A stretch of 64,000 nucleotides of DNA, from the NCBI GenBank assembly GCA_041447175.1, contig CP166960.1, positions 2,558,519 through 2,622,518 on the forward strand, in the 5' to 3' direction. The notes beneath the pieces were generated by a model. The model did not search any database, was not told where the DNA came from, and was given only the letters and a program-made list of their open reading frames with translations. This document shows, in pieces, positions 1 through 9,531 of this stretch. The DNA comes from Candidatus Bathyarchaeia archaeon. GTDB lineage: Archaea > Thermoproteota > Bathyarchaeia > Bathyarchaeales > Bathycorpusculaceae. The translations under genes and the position numbers were made by a program. Each line of letters begins with the position of its first letter. The stretch's first letter is position 1.

Positions 1-474
1 GACATGGTTTTTGTGGCTAACTACAACGCCAGCTCCGTCTCAGTCATATCCAGTGCCACACACAGCGTTGTAGCAACCATCAACGTAGGCGTCAACCCTT
101 TTGGTCTTGCGTATGACCCGAATGTTGGTCAAGTTTTTGTGGCGAACTATAATTCAAGCTCAATTTCCGTAATATCCGACGCAACCCACACCGTGACCCA
201 AACTGTCCCCATCGAAAACCAGCCCCAAGGTATAACATACGCATCAGGTGCAAAAAAGGTCTTTGTGACCTATTCCGAAAGCAGGCGGGTTTCCGTGATT
301 TCCGACCCCTCCGACACCCACGACTCGCCAAATCCGTCTGCTGTCCTGCCTTCGCCTTCTGTTCCAGAATTACCCCTCTGGGTAGCTATCACGTTTGCTG
401 CCGTGGGAACAGCTGCATCAATAATGGTTGTCACAATAAGCATTAAACGGCGAAAACAGGCATCCGCAACTTAA
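1..474 (+). CDS. YVTN beta-propeller repeat surface protein, C-terminal part (5' end outside window)
   Basis: The reading frame is already open at base 1, so this is the C-terminal part of a longer protein. About two YVTN-type beta-propeller repeats are visible, with the recurring units VFVANYN-S-S-SVIS and GVNPFGLAYDP. A short Ser/Pro linker follows, then PELPLW, one hydrophobic helix and a basic KRRK tail. That ending is typical of archaeal surface proteins anchored by a C-terminal helix, with the propeller outside the cell. The family is often structural or adhesive. The ligand cannot be told from sequence. Confidence 0.85.
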   Translation, partial: DMVFVANYNASSVSVISSATHSVVATINVGVNPFGLAYDPNVGQVFVANYNSSSISVISDATHTVTQTVPIENQPQGITYASGAKKVFVTYSESRRVSVISDPSDTHDSPNPSAVLPSPSVPELPLWVAITFAAVGTAASIMVVTISIKRRKQASAT

Positions 475-660
475 GGCAGAATCAAAACGAACTCTCCTCT
501 CCAAACAAACACTGTTAGGTTGTTTGGTTTGGTAGTTCAGCTATGCGGGGGACGACCTCTATCCCTCTACCTGTTTTTTGGTTTTGGCTACTACCCCAAA
601 TTTTTCGCCTTATCCAGTTTTAGGATAATCCTGTTTCTGGATAATCTGCAGAAAAAACAG

Positions 661-948
661 CTAAGTGCTTTGTTCACGCAGGATGCGTTCCACGTCGTCA
701 CTTTTGGCATTCTTTATCAGGAGCTTTTTTTGCCTTGAAGTTGCCCCCGACGCCAACTCAACTTCTGCGTGGAACATTTTAGAAAACGCCTTCAGCAGCT
801 TCTTGTTCACTTTGCCCCTCTCTGGCTCCTCGGTGCATCGAACCACAACTTCCTCTTCCTCACCCTCCACGGTGATGACGAACTTAGGGGAGTTGGGCTT
901 CACAAACACCTCCATCAGTGTGCCCTCTTTGGTTTGGGTGAGTTTCAT
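661..948 (-). CDS. DUF167 (YggU-like) family protein
   Basis: A 95-residue protein with the DUF167 pattern: VKPNSPK near the N-terminus, then ERGKVNKKLLKAF and SGATSRQKKLL. The open frame reaches further upstream, but ATG at 948 is chosen because it overlaps the TGA stop of the topoisomerase gene (ATGA), giving a translationally coupled pair. The fold is a small alpha/beta domain of unknown biochemical role in all domains of life. Co-transcription with TopIB is seen here; a functional link is only inference. Confidence 0.85.
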   Translation of the reverse strand: MKLTQTKEGTLMEVFVKPNSPKFVITVEGEEEEVVVRCTEEPERGKVNKKLLKAFSKMFHAEVELASGATSRQKKLLIKNAKSDDVERILREQST

Positions 949-2612
949 ACTGTGACGCACTCGGAGTCCGCCGACGATTTCCTGCTGCTGTTTAGCGCCC
1001 AACTGAACTTTTTCTGCAGCGTCGTGGGGTAGAATTTGTTTATGTCAAATTTGACTTTTTTCGCCCACTTCGCATACGCCGTCGGGTCAATGTAGGATTT
1101 TAGTGAGGTGCCTAAGTTGTACTCTTTGGCTTCTCGGGTGAGTTTGAGGTCCAGTTCGGCTTTTTTGATGCGTTTCTCAAGGGATTCGGTTTTTTTGCCC
1201 TCCGTCTTCTTTGCCTCCAACTGCGTCCGCATCTCTTTGAGCCGTTCCTCCTTTTTCGATAGCCGGTCCTCAAACGTGGCGGGAACTTTACGTTTGTGGT
1301 TAGCAACTTCAGCGACTTTTAGGTTCGCTCTTTTAGCTGCATATTTTTTGAGGTATTCAGGGTCATCTTTGGTTACGCCGCTGTTTTCCAGTTCTTCCCT
1401 CACGGTTTTTGTGCATCGCCACGTACGGAAAACCTTCGCTGTCAGCTTGGGCATTTTTTCCGAGAGGAAACGGGACACTTTTTTGCTGTCGATTCCCTCG
1501 AAAAGGTATTCTTTGCTGTTGTTGCCGAAGTATTCGATGTTACGGATAACGGCAGGGGGCGCTTGTACTTCTTTGACCCACCGCACCGAGTCCTTGCCCA
1601 AAAAGTCAAAATGCAAGCTGTCGCCTTGGATAGTTATGTGCTCTTTTCGGAGCGTTATGGCGCCCACGGTGTCGGCTTCATCAGGGTCTTTTTCGTCACC
1701 TACCCTCATGTTCGGACGCAAAATCAGCCAGCAAACCGTGGCAACTTTGCGGCGGTTCTCATCTTTCGCGTCCAGATTGCGCATGATGTGGTCTTCAATT
1801 TTCTTAATCTGCTTACCCAAGGTTTCGGCTTTTAGGAATTTCTCTTTCTCACGGTTTTGCTTCAGAAACGCGGTGTCGCTAAACCACACGTACTTGATTT
1901 TGCCCGTCAGTTTGTCTTCCCACTTCGCCACATACATCTTCTGTGGCTCCCAAACCACGGCTTTCCAATTCCCCGGCGGCACGGGAACATCTTTGGGCAA
2001 ATTCAGTATGATGTCTTCTTCACTTGGGCCATCCTTCCACCTGCCCCGCTGCGGATGGTCTCCACGTCCAGCAAACAGGCACGAAGGCTCGGCGGTCCAG
2101 TTGGCAATTTCCAGCTTCTGCCCATCCACTTCCGCCACGGCGTACTTGGCTTTGAGCTCTTCACGTTTGACTTTGCGTTCCGCCGCCAACTGCTTCTTCT
2201 CTTCTTTGGTCATTTCTTCTTTTTTCTGTTTTTCCGCAGCCACAAAGTCAGCTACCTGCGAGAAATCAATTTCTGCATGAATTGCGGCATCGGGGATGCC
2301 GATGTCGTCTGCCGTGTTTTCTATCTTCTGGAGGTATTCCTCACTGAAGGCGTCGAGGAAACCTACGGTTGGATTATTCTCCTTTTTTAGCTGTTCGAGA
2401 AATTCGCGCATGAAATTCTTCATGAAAACCTTGTCAGGCGGAGACGCGGCGGACTGCCGCTTTTTTATCCACGCGACCGCCATCTGCTCACTTTTTGGGG
2501 TCAGCTTGAGTGGTGTGCCTCGAATTTTGATGGTGAAGCCTTTGAAGTCGTATTGGGGGACATATATGCCGTTGTGTTGGAGGGTTTGCAGAACGTGCTT
2601 CATGTTTGCCAC
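945..2612 (-). CDS. Eukaryote-type DNA topoisomerase IB
   Basis: A 555-residue type IB topoisomerase that relaxes supercoiled DNA by nicking one strand through a 3'-phosphotyrosine. The N-terminal DNA-binding core has the NWxxEPxxLFxGRGxHP-type motif near 171-187. Catalytic residues can be matched to the eukaryotic enzyme: Arg344 (GKDSVRW), Arg396 (AKVFRTW), His439 (ANHKRK) and the nucleophile Tyr507 (SYIDP). A charged coiled-coil linker lies at about 450-495. The protein is shorter than the human enzyme because the long disordered N-terminus is missing. In archaea this family is known mainly from Thaumarchaeota and relatives, which supports a TACK origin. The ATG at 2612 gives a full core domain. 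Confidence 0.95.
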   Translation of the reverse strand: MANMKHVLQTLQHNGIYVPQYDFKGFTIKIRGTPLKLTPKSEQMAVAWIKKRQSAASPPDKVFMKNFMREFLEQLKKENNPTVGFLDAFSEEYLQKIENTADDIGIPDAAIHAEIDFSQVADFVAAEKQKKEEMTKEEKKQLAAERKVKREELKAKYAVAEVDGQKLEIANWTAEPSCLFAGRGDHPQRGRWKDGPSEEDIILNLPKDVPVPPGNWKAVVWEPQKMYVAKWEDKLTGKIKYVWFSDTAFLKQNREKEKFLKAETLGKQIKKIEDHIMRNLDAKDENRRKVATVCWLILRPNMRVGDEKDPDEADTVGAITLRKEHITIQGDSLHFDFLGKDSVRWVKEVQAPPAVIRNIEYFGNNSKEYLFEGIDSKKVSRFLSEKMPKLTAKVFRTWRCTKTVREELENSGVTKDDPEYLKKYAAKRANLKVAEVANHKRKVPATFEDRLSKKEERLKEMRTQLEAKKTEGKKTESLEKRIKKAELDLKLTREAKEYNLGTSLKSYIDPTAYAKWAKKVKFDINKFYPTTLQKKFSWALNSSRKSSADSECVTV

Positions 2613-2713
2613 ACTTCTCTATAGTTGCTTGTTAGAGCGGAAACTTTGCCGATTTTCCATTAAACCCTATGGAATCTGGCTTATTAACTTTCACTAAATC
2701 TCGGCGCCTTCGT

Positions 2714-3118
2714 TTATAAGGGCAACTTGGACTTTTTCGCCGCCCGCGCCTTCTTCAACTTAGCATAAACTTCGTCCACCATCTTTCGTTCTACGTAGCC
2801 TTTGTGGGGTCGGAAGCCGCCGCCGAAGCCGCCGGGGATGTGCATGAGTTCGTGGACTAAGGTTTTTTCTTGGTCTTCGGGGGGCATTTTGTCATAGATT
2901 TCGGAGACGACTTCGATGGTGTAGGCGGGGGGCATGTTTAGGACGCCTTGCCAGAGTTTGCCTAAGCCGTGGATGCGGGCGATGGTGCGTTTGGCTTTGC
3001 TGCCTCTGCTGCGGACGCAGTAGACGAATTGGGGGACGACGTGGAAGAATTCGCATTCGGCGGCTAGTTGGTCGACTTGTTTTTTGATTTCGGGGGCGTC
3101 GTAGTATTTGATTGGCAT
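2714..3118 (-). CDS. Putative zinc metallopeptidase (HExxH type)
   Basis: A 134-residue cytosolic protein with a gluzincin-like motif: His89-Glu90-x2-His93 (VHELMH), followed by Gly-rich GGFGGGFRPHKGY in which His105 could be the third zinc ligand. This matches the small archaeal and phage 'putative metallopeptidase' family. Substrate unknown. No signal peptide or membrane segment. It lies upstream of and in the same direction as topIB, about 100 bp away, and may be co-transcribed. Confidence 0.8.
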   Translation of the reverse strand: MPIKYYDAPEIKKQVDQLAAECEFFHVVPQFVYCVRSRGSKAKRTIARIHGLGKLWQGVLNMPPAYTIEVVSEIYDKMPPEDQEKTLVHELMHIPGGFGGGFRPHKGYVERKMVDEVYAKLKKARAAKKSKLPL

Positions 3119-3230
3119 GTTGTGTCCTTCTTCTGGTTAGGCATGTATAGTGTGTTTGGGTTTAAACTTTTTTCGTTGTGTTTGTTTTTTGTGGTGGTTG
3201 TTCAACCTTGAGTTAAGTTTGGGTTAAGAT

Positions 3231-3267
3231 AGGTTTATATTATTTTGTTGGTTGGATAATCCAACCA
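3231..3267 (+). promoter_or_regulatory. TATA box plus perfect 9-bp inverted repeat before the binding-protein gene
   Basis: An AT-rich TATA-like stretch (GGTTTATATTATTT, 3231-3244) is followed at 3249-3267 by the perfect inverted repeat TGGTTGGAT-A-ATCCAACCA. Its place just downstream of the TATA box would cover the transcription start, as expected for a repressor operator. A shorter related repeat, GGTTG-TT-CAACC, lies at 3196-3207. It probably controls the binding-protein gene and perhaps cobN. The regulator is unknown. Confidence 0.6.
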
Positions 3268-3362
3268 TAAAGGAGATTGCGAACCGTGCATCCAAAAACC
3301 CAATTCTCTCCCCAATCACCAAACCCCCAATCCACTCAAAGACTTTGGGAGGCACCTAACTT

Positions 3363-5570
3363 TTGAAAACAGACGTCAAAGTACTCGCATTAATTTTAGC
3401 CATAATAATTGTTGCCCTCTCCGCATACGGCGCTTACAAATGGCTTAGCATTTCCCCCTCAGAAGAGACCTCTCCCCCATCACCCTCCCCGACACCAACC
3501 ACCACACCTTCAACCCCTCCTCCAACCTCCGCACCAGCCTCCCCCAGTCCCACCTTGCAACCCACCTCTTCCCCAACCGCTTCACCCATGCAAACATCAA
3601 ACCCCTCTGCTTCACCAACCCAAACCCCTACCCAAACACCAGCCTCCACAAACACCCCCACCCCGACCTCTTCCCCAACTGCGTCTCCCACTGCTGAACC
3701 AGAAAACCGTACCCTAACGGTTGTGGATGGAACAGGCGCCGAAGTGACAGTTAATCTTCCTGTAACACGCATTGTTAGCCTTAATCCCGGCTTAACTGAG
3801 CTTCTTTACGCGTTGGACTGCGGAGACCAAATTGTGGGCCGCGACGAAAGCTCCTTTTTCCCTGAAGATGTCCTCTCTGCACCTATAGTGGCTTCCAGTT
3901 CCTACAACCCCAACTTGGAACTGGTGCTGGAGCAGAAACCCGACTTACTCATAGCCGACACCATGCTCTCTTACGCCAAAGATTCCCTAACTGCACTTCA
4001 AAATGCAGGTATACCCGTCATGATTGAATTAACCAACAACCTCACCCAAATAAGGCAATGCGTCACCAGCTTTGGCGAAATTTTCGACAAACAAGCAAAA
4101 GCCGCAGAAATAGTTGACTACATAACCTCCTACGAAAACCTCGTAAACGAACGTGTCGCAACTTTGTCCGACTCCGAAAAGCCCCTTGTGTATATCGAGT
4201 GGGACACTGTGTGGCGCAGTTTCGGCTCAGGCAGCGGCGCGGACCTTAACATCATCAGTGCAGGCGGCGTAAACATCGCTGCAGGCGTTTCAGGGTCTTC
4301 GCCCACTTTAAGTCCAGAGTATGTTGTGGAGCAGAATCCTGAGGTTGCGGTTCTGATGATAAATAAGGAAGCAAAAGGCAACTTGACTGCCTTTAAGGCT
4401 ACTCGCGATGAATTCATGAGCCGAAGCGTACTGCAGGATGTTTCTGCCATCCAGAACAACCGCGTCTACACCTATGACTCGGTGGTTTTCCAGGGGTTGC
4501 GGTATCCTGTGGGTTTGCTGTACTGGGCGAAATGGTTCCATCCGGACTTGTTTGCCGACATTGACCCCTCTGCCGTGAATCAGGAGTTGCTTGAAAAGTA
4601 CTTCAGTGTAACCACCGAAGGAGTTTACGCCTACCCTGACATAGTTACGGTAGTTGATGGTTTAGGGAACAACGTAACCGTCACTTTGCCCGTTAACCGA
4701 ATCGTCAGCATCAACTATGGCATCACCGAGATGCTTTGCGGCTTAGGCGCACAAGACTTGCTTGTTGGACGGGATGAGTTGTCCATCTCGCCCCCATCGG
4801 TTCAGGACATACCCATCGTGGCAGGCACCTCTTATTCGCCAAACATGGAGCTGCTGCTGGGAGCCAAACCCGATTTGGTGGTTGCTGACACCATGTTAAG
4901 GTCCAAAACGCAGGAAATCGCCGCCATGAAAGCTTCCGGCATCGCCGTTTACATCGAAAGCACAGGAAACTTCACCCGCATTAAAGAATGCATAACCAAC
5001 ATGGGTAAAGTGTTAGATGAAGAGCAGACCGCTGAATCGTTACGTGACTTTCTCACTGGATACCAGAATCTTGCCGCTGAACGTGTAGCCAACCTGACGG
5101 ACAGCCAAAAACCCGCCGTCTACTTGGAGTGGACGGACGACTGGCAGACCGCCATCACTTCCTCAATTGCGGGAACACTGGTTGCGGCTGGCGGAATCAA
5201 CATCGCAGAGCAGGCAGGGCTATCCTCCAGCATGGGCTACATAAGCCCTGAGTTTGTGGTGGAACAAAACCCCGACATCATCATTCGAGTGGTAGCAGGC
5301 ACAAATGAGGGTCTTGAGCCGCTTCAAGCCCAACGAAACGCAATGCTTAACCGCGCCGTGCTAGGTGACACAACCGCAGTCCAAGAAGGCAGAGTCTACA
5401 CCTACTACAACATAATCACGCAGGGCATACGCTACCCAATAGGTTTACTGTACTACGAGACGTGGCTTCACCCCGACCTGTTTGCCGACATTGACCCCGC
5501 CGCAGTGCAAGCTGAAATGTACCAGAAATTCTTCGGAATAACCGTAGACAACGTGTTCGCATACCCCTAA
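3363..5570 (+). CDS. ABC transporter substrate-binding protein with two tandem BtuF/FecB-type domains
   Basis: A 735-residue lipoprotein-like or membrane-anchored binding protein. An N-terminal hydrophobic helix (about 5-25) is followed by a roughly 80-residue Pro/Thr/Ser-rich stalk. Two homologous Peripla_BP_2 domains come next, at about 118-415 and 425-735, each starting with TVVDG-G-x-V-TV-LPV-RIVS. The family binds cobalamin, hemin or ferric chelates outside the cell for a FecCD-type importer. TTG start at 3363 has GGGAGG about 10 nt upstream. There is no permease beside it; the closest is at 40.9 kb. The next gene is cobN, which points to corrinoid or cobalt supply. The duplication inside one chain is unusual. 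Confidence 0.85.
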   Translation: MKTDVKVLALILAIIIVALSAYGAYKWLSISPSEETSPPSPSPTPTTTPSTPPPTSAPASPSPTLQPTSSPTASPMQTSNPSASPTQTPTQTPASTNTPTPTSSPTASPTAEPENRTLTVVDGTGAEVTVNLPVTRIVSLNPGLTELLYALDCGDQIVGRDESSFFPEDVLSAPIVASSSYNPNLELVLEQKPDLLIADTMLSYAKDSLTALQNAGIPVMIELTNNLTQIRQCVTSFGEIFDKQAKAAEIVDYITSYENLVNERVATLSDSEKPLVYIEWDTVWRSFGSGSGADLNIISAGGVNIAAGVSGSSPTLSPEYVVEQNPEVAVLMINKEAKGNLTAFKATRDEFMSRSVLQDVSAIQNNRVYTYDSVVFQGLRYPVGLLYWAKWFHPDLFADIDPSAVNQELLEKYFSVTTEGVYAYPDIVTVVDGLGNNVTVTLPVNRIVSINYGITEMLCGLGAQDLLVGRDELSISPPSVQDIPIVAGTSYSPNMELLLGAKPDLVVADTMLRSKTQEIAAMKASGIAVYIESTGNFTRIKECITNMGKVLDEEQTAESLRDFLTGYQNLAAERVANLTDSQKPAVYLEWTDDWQTAITSSIAGTLVAAGGINIAEQAGLSSSMGYISPEFVVEQNPDIIIRVVAGTNEGLEPLQAQRNAMLNRAVLGDTTAVQEGRVYTYYNIITQGIRYPIGLLYYETWLHPDLFADIDPAAVQAEMYQKFFGITVDNVFAYP

Positions 5571-5615
5571 ACGACCGCCGCAACTCTCTGGAAGCAACAC
5601 ATATGCAACGAGCAA

Positions 5616-5648
5616 AAAGCGATCTTCCCTCGCTTTCCTTCCTTTTTT
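5616..5648 (+). terminator. Hairpin plus T-rich tail after the tandem binding-protein gene
   Basis: Stem AAAGCGA (5616-5622), loop TCTTCCC, stem TCGCTTT (5630-5636), then a pyrimidine-rich run ending in seven T. It sits about 45 nt after the stop codon and before cobN, so it probably ends or attenuates the first transcript. Confidence 0.55.
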
Positions 5649-5766
5649 TATTAACTCTTCCACCCGAAGCGTTTTGTTCCACGCCTAACTGGGCTTCTCC
5701 ACTGTTTGTGCCCGTGGGCTACCCTGTTTCTTCACACCGCTTTGAACAATCCCTGAGGCAAGAATA

Positions 5767-8700
5767 ATGAAACCACTTAAAATCGCCTTCACCTCTACAA
5801 CCCAAGTAGATACCCTGCCGTTTCTCTCCGCACTCAAATCGGTCAACGCCCGCTTCGGCGAAGTTGTTACCGCTCGGTTCTGGTTTGACACTGACTTTGA
5901 TAAGAGAAATCCTGACAACACTGGCTTTGACGGGTTTCTGCATTTCGCCAAAACCTCCCACGTAACCATAGTGCACCTAATGGGAGAACCCCAAAAATTC
6001 AATGAACTCGTGGTTTCGCTAAAAACCGCGGGGGTTCCCCTTTTTGTTGCGGGGTCTTTTTTTGAGCAGAACCCCAACTACCGCAGCCTCTCAACAGTGG
6101 AGCCTGAGGATTTTGAGAAGATTTTTGTTTACCTTAACCACGGAGGCAAAACTAACTTTGAAAATTTGCTACTGTTTTTGGCGAACCGTTTTGTGGGCGC
6201 CAACTTTGAAGTCCATGCACCTGTGCCTGCGAAGTGGGAAGGCATCTACCACCCCGACTTCGACTACGTTCCCAGTTTAGAGGAGTACCTGGAAAAGAAA
6301 GTTGACCCTTCCAGGCCAACTGTGGGCGTCTGGTTTCACCACGGCTACTGGCAAGGCAGCAACACCGCCTTCATTGACTGTTTAGTGCGGGAAATTGAAC
6401 GGCAAGGCGCTAACGCTCTGCCAGTGTTTGTGAGCGGAAAAAAAGACCCCACCATAGACATCCATGGCTTTGACTGGATGCTTGAACACTGCTTCACAAA
6501 AGACGGCAAACCGCGAGTTGACGTAGTTATCAGCACTTTGGCGTTTTCATGGTTTGCATCCGCGCCTACTGGACTAGAAAATTTGGCTGCCCTGAAAAAA
6601 ATCGGAGTCCCCGTAATCAAAGCCCTTTTGACGTTTAACACGTTTGAAGAGTGGCACAACTCCCCACACGGATTAGGCGTGGTGGATATACCTTTACATG
6701 TGGCTCTGCCCGAGTTCGACGGCTTCTTAATCTCCGTGCCCATCGCCACAACCGACTTTGCAGTTGACCCTGAAACAGGAACCCAAGTAACCACGTACAA
6801 CCCCATTGCTGAACGGGTCACAAAACTGGTTCGTTCAAGCTTAAAATGGGGCAACCTGCGCCGAATTCCAAACAGCCAAAAACGGGTGGCAGTGATTTTT
6901 CACAGTTACCCACCCCGAAACGACACCGTCGGCAAAGCTTTTGGGCTGGACAGTTCCGCTTCAGTCATGAACATCCTGCAAGGGCTCAAAGCGCAAGGCT
7001 ACACCGTGGATTCTCTGCCTCAAACCAGCAAGGACTTGATGGATACCGTCTTAAACGGGTTAACAAATGACCGCCGATGGCTAAGCACCCAAGAACTTGC
7101 CAGCCGCGCGTTAGCCAAAACCCCCAACAAACAATACGCCCAATGGTTTAACGAGTTGCCCAGCGAGGTGTCTGCCAAAGTTGCAAAAGACTGGGGCGTG
7201 CCGCCGGGCAAGTTGTTTAGCTACAATGGGCGTCTGCTTGTGGGCGGGGTGGTTTATGGTAATGTGTTTGTTGGGTTGCAGCCTCCGCGTGGGTTTTTGG
7301 AGAACCCTGCCGCCATCTATCACAGTCCCGACCTGTCCGTGCCTCACCATTACTACGCGTATTATCGTTGGATACGGGACGTTTTCAAGGCGGATGTTAT
7401 TTTGCATATTGGCAAGCATGGCACGTTGGAGTGGTTGCCGGGCAAGTCGGTGGGGCTTTCGGCGTCTTGTTTTCCTGACATAATGATTTCGGATTTGCCC
7501 AACATCTACCCCTACATCATTAACAACCCCGGCGAAGGCACGCAGGCCAAGCGGCGAGGCTACTGTTGCATCATCGACCATCTGGTTCCCGTCATGACCA
7601 ACGCTGACGCTTACGAGGATTTAGCCAGCATCGAAGTTCAATTGCAAGAGTACTACCATGCTAAAACCTCTGACCCCAAAAAACTTAAAGTTCTGCAGAA
7701 GCTAATCTGGGAAACGGTTGTCCAAGCGAACCTTGACCGCGACCTCGAAGTTACCGAGGAAGGCGCGTTGTCGGATTTTGACGCGTTTCTGGAACGCCTA
7801 CACGGCTACCTAAGCGAGCTTTCAGACACGCAGATTCGAGACGGGCTTCACATTTTCGGCGAGCCCCCACAAAATTCGCGTCTGGATGAATTTCTGGTCA
7901 CCTTAACGCGGCTAAACAATGGCAGTGTGCCTTCTTTGCGGCAGTCTCTGGCAGAATGGAAGGGCTACAATTTTGAGGAGTTGTTGGCGAATCGGGGCAA
8001 ACTGCGTTCGGACGGCAAAACCAACGGGGATGTAATTAACGAGTTGAACGGTGTTGCGTTGGAGTTGATGCAGCGATTCCATGAGCAAAGCTTCAACGCC
8101 GTTTATATCGAGGAGTTGATGCAGACCGTGTTGGGCACAAGTAACTCCAACGTTAGGCGATGCTTAACTTACGTTTCAAGTTTTCTGGTTCCAGCCCTGC
8201 AGGCAACCACCGACGAGTTAACCAACACCTTCGCTGCTTGTGGGGGCAACTACGTTTCGGCGGGTCCTTCAGGTCCCCCCACGCGGGGCATGGCGGACAT
8301 TTTGCCTACTGGGCGCAACTTTTACTCAGTGGACCCGCGGTCGGTGCCCTCCGCTGCAGCATGGCGAGTGGGGGTCGCGTTGGGCGACTCGTTGCTGGAA
8401 CGCTACCTTGAGCAGGAAGGCAAATACCCCCAGAGCATCGGGATTGTGGTTTGGGCAACGGACTGCATGCGCACAAAAGGGGACGATGTGGCGGAGATTT
8501 TGTATTTGATGGGTGTGAAGCCCGTGTGGGAACAATCCACCGGACGCGTCGCGGGCGTGGAAGCGATTCCGCTTGACGAGCTTAAGCATCCCCGCATTGA
8601 TGTGACGCTTCGGATTAGTGGGCTTTTCCGTGACACCTTCCCAAACCTTGTTCACCTCATCGACGACGCCGTCGCCTTGGTAGCAAGTCTTAAGGAGCGT

Positions 8701-9531
8701 TCTGAAGACAACTATTTAGCCGCGCATGTAGAAGCCGAAGTTGCCAGCCGCGTTGCTGCAGGAGGAGACGCCCAGAGCGCCCAGGAAGAAGCCTGCTACA
8801 GGGTTTTTGGTGACCAACCCGGAAGCTACGGGGCAGGCGTAAGCCAAGCCATAGACTCCAAAAACTGGAAAGACCAATCCGACTTAGGCGCCCTCTACGT
8901 CACTTGGGGCGGGTACGCTTACAGCCGCAAAACCTACGGACGCGCAGTGCCCGAACAGTTCAAATTGCGGCTTAGCCAAATCAACCTAACCGTGAAAAAC
9001 GGCGATTCCCGTGAATGCGACATACTTTGCTGTGATGACTGGTACGATTTTCACGGCGGCATGATTGTCGCAGTCAAAACCCTAAGCGGCAAGGCACCCG
9101 CGTCATTCTGCGGCGACAGCTCCGACCCTGACCGCGTCAAAGTCCGAAGCACCCAAGAAGAAACCTGCCACGTTTTCCGCAGCCGCCTCCTCAACCCTAA
9201 ATACATTCAGGGGCTGCAGCGTCACGGCTACCATGGCGCCGCGGAGCTGTCACGGGCAATTGACTACATTTTTGGCTGGGACGCCACAGTTGAAGCGGTT
9301 GAGGACTGGATGTATGAGGATTTAGCGGAGAAGTACGTGTTGGACCCCAAGATGCAGCAGTGGCTCAAAGAGGTCAATCCGCACGCGTTGCAGAACATGA
9401 CTGAGCGGCTGCTGGAAGCCATAGCGCGGGGGATGTGGCAGGCAACCGACGAACTGAAAAAGACCCTGCAAAAACTCTACCTGACTGTTGAGGGCATCTT
9501 GGAGGGCGCCGAAAAAAAGCCCTCGGCTTAG
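5767..9531 (+). CDS. cobN: CobN / magnesium-chelatase H family large subunit
   Basis: A 1254-residue cytosolic protein matching the CobN/BchH family, the large porphyrin- or corrin-binding subunit of ATP-dependent metal chelatases. The hallmark block HIGKHGTLEWLPGK (about residue 545) is followed by DLPNIYPYIINNPGEG, and the C-terminal half has CDDWYDFHGGM. CobN inserts Co2+ into hydrogenobyrinate a,c-diamide together with AAA+ subunits CobS/CobT or ChlI/ChlD, none of which is in the window. Upstream is a corrinoid-type binding protein. In archaea such orphan cobN genes often travel with metal or corrinoid importers, so cobalt chelation is likely but the exact substrate is not proven. The stop codon overlaps that of the convergent ATPase gene. 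Confidence 0.88.
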   Translation: MKPLKIAFTSTTQVDTLPFLSALKSVNARFGEVVTARFWFDTDFDKRNPDNTGFDGFLHFAKTSHVTIVHLMGEPQKFNELVVSLKTAGVPLFVAGSFFEQNPNYRSLSTVEPEDFEKIFVYLNHGGKTNFENLLLFLANRFVGANFEVHAPVPAKWEGIYHPDFDYVPSLEEYLEKKVDPSRPTVGVWFHHGYWQGSNTAFIDCLVREIERQGANALPVFVSGKKDPTIDIHGFDWMLEHCFTKDGKPRVDVVISTLAFSWFASAPTGLENLAALKKIGVPVIKALLTFNTFEEWHNSPHGLGVVDIPLHVALPEFDGFLISVPIATTDFAVDPETGTQVTTYNPIAERVTKLVRSSLKWGNLRRIPNSQKRVAVIFHSYPPRNDTVGKAFGLDSSASVMNILQGLKAQGYTVDSLPQTSKDLMDTVLNGLTNDRRWLSTQELASRALAKTPNKQYAQWFNELPSEVSAKVAKDWGVPPGKLFSYNGRLLVGGVVYGNVFVGLQPPRGFLENPAAIYHSPDLSVPHHYYAYYRWIRDVFKADVILHIGKHGTLEWLPGKSVGLSASCFPDIMISDLPNIYPYIINNPGEGTQAKRRGYCCIIDHLVPVMTNADAYEDLASIEVQLQEYYHAKTSDPKKLKVLQKLIWETVVQANLDRDLEVTEEGALSDFDAFLERLHGYLSELSDTQIRDGLHIFGEPPQNSRLDEFLVTLTRLNNGSVPSLRQSLAEWKGYNFEELLANRGKLRSDGKTNGDVINELNGVALELMQRFHEQSFNAVYIEELMQTVLGTSNSNVRRCLTYVSSFLVPALQATTDELTNTFAACGGNYVSAGPSGPPTRGMADILPTGRNFYSVDPRSVPSAAAWRVGVALGDSLLERYLEQEGKYPQSIGIVVWATDCMRTKGDDVAEILYLMGVKPVWEQSTGRVAGVEAIPLDELKHPRIDVTLRISGLFRDTFPNLVHLIDDAVALVASLKERSEDNYLAAHVEAEVASRVAAGGDAQSAQEEACYRVFGDQPGSYGAGVSQAIDSKNWKDQSDLGALYVTWGGYAYSRKTYGRAVPEQFKLRLSQINLTVKNGDSRECDILCCDDWYDFHGGMIVAVKTLSGKAPASFCGDSSDPDRVKVRSTQEETCHVFRSRLLNPKYIQGLQRHGYHGAAELSRAIDYIFGWDATVEAVEDWMYEDLAEKYVLDPKMQQWLKEVNPHALQNMTERLLEAIARGMWQATDELKKTLQKLYLTVEGILEGAEKKPSA

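Noticed and set aside
520-738. Short plus-strand open frame after the YVTN gene
   Set aside because: Low-complexity hydrophobic sequence overlapping the DUF167 gene; no homology or start signal.
1108-2280. Long plus-strand open frame (390 codons) inside topIB
   Set aside because: Antisense shadow of the topoisomerase gene; Ser/Arg/Phe-rich composition without domain features.
3434-3772. Minus-strand frame opposite the Pro/Thr stalk of the binding protein
   Set aside because: Gly/Val/Glu repeats are the antisense of the Pro/Thr codon repeat, so not a gene.
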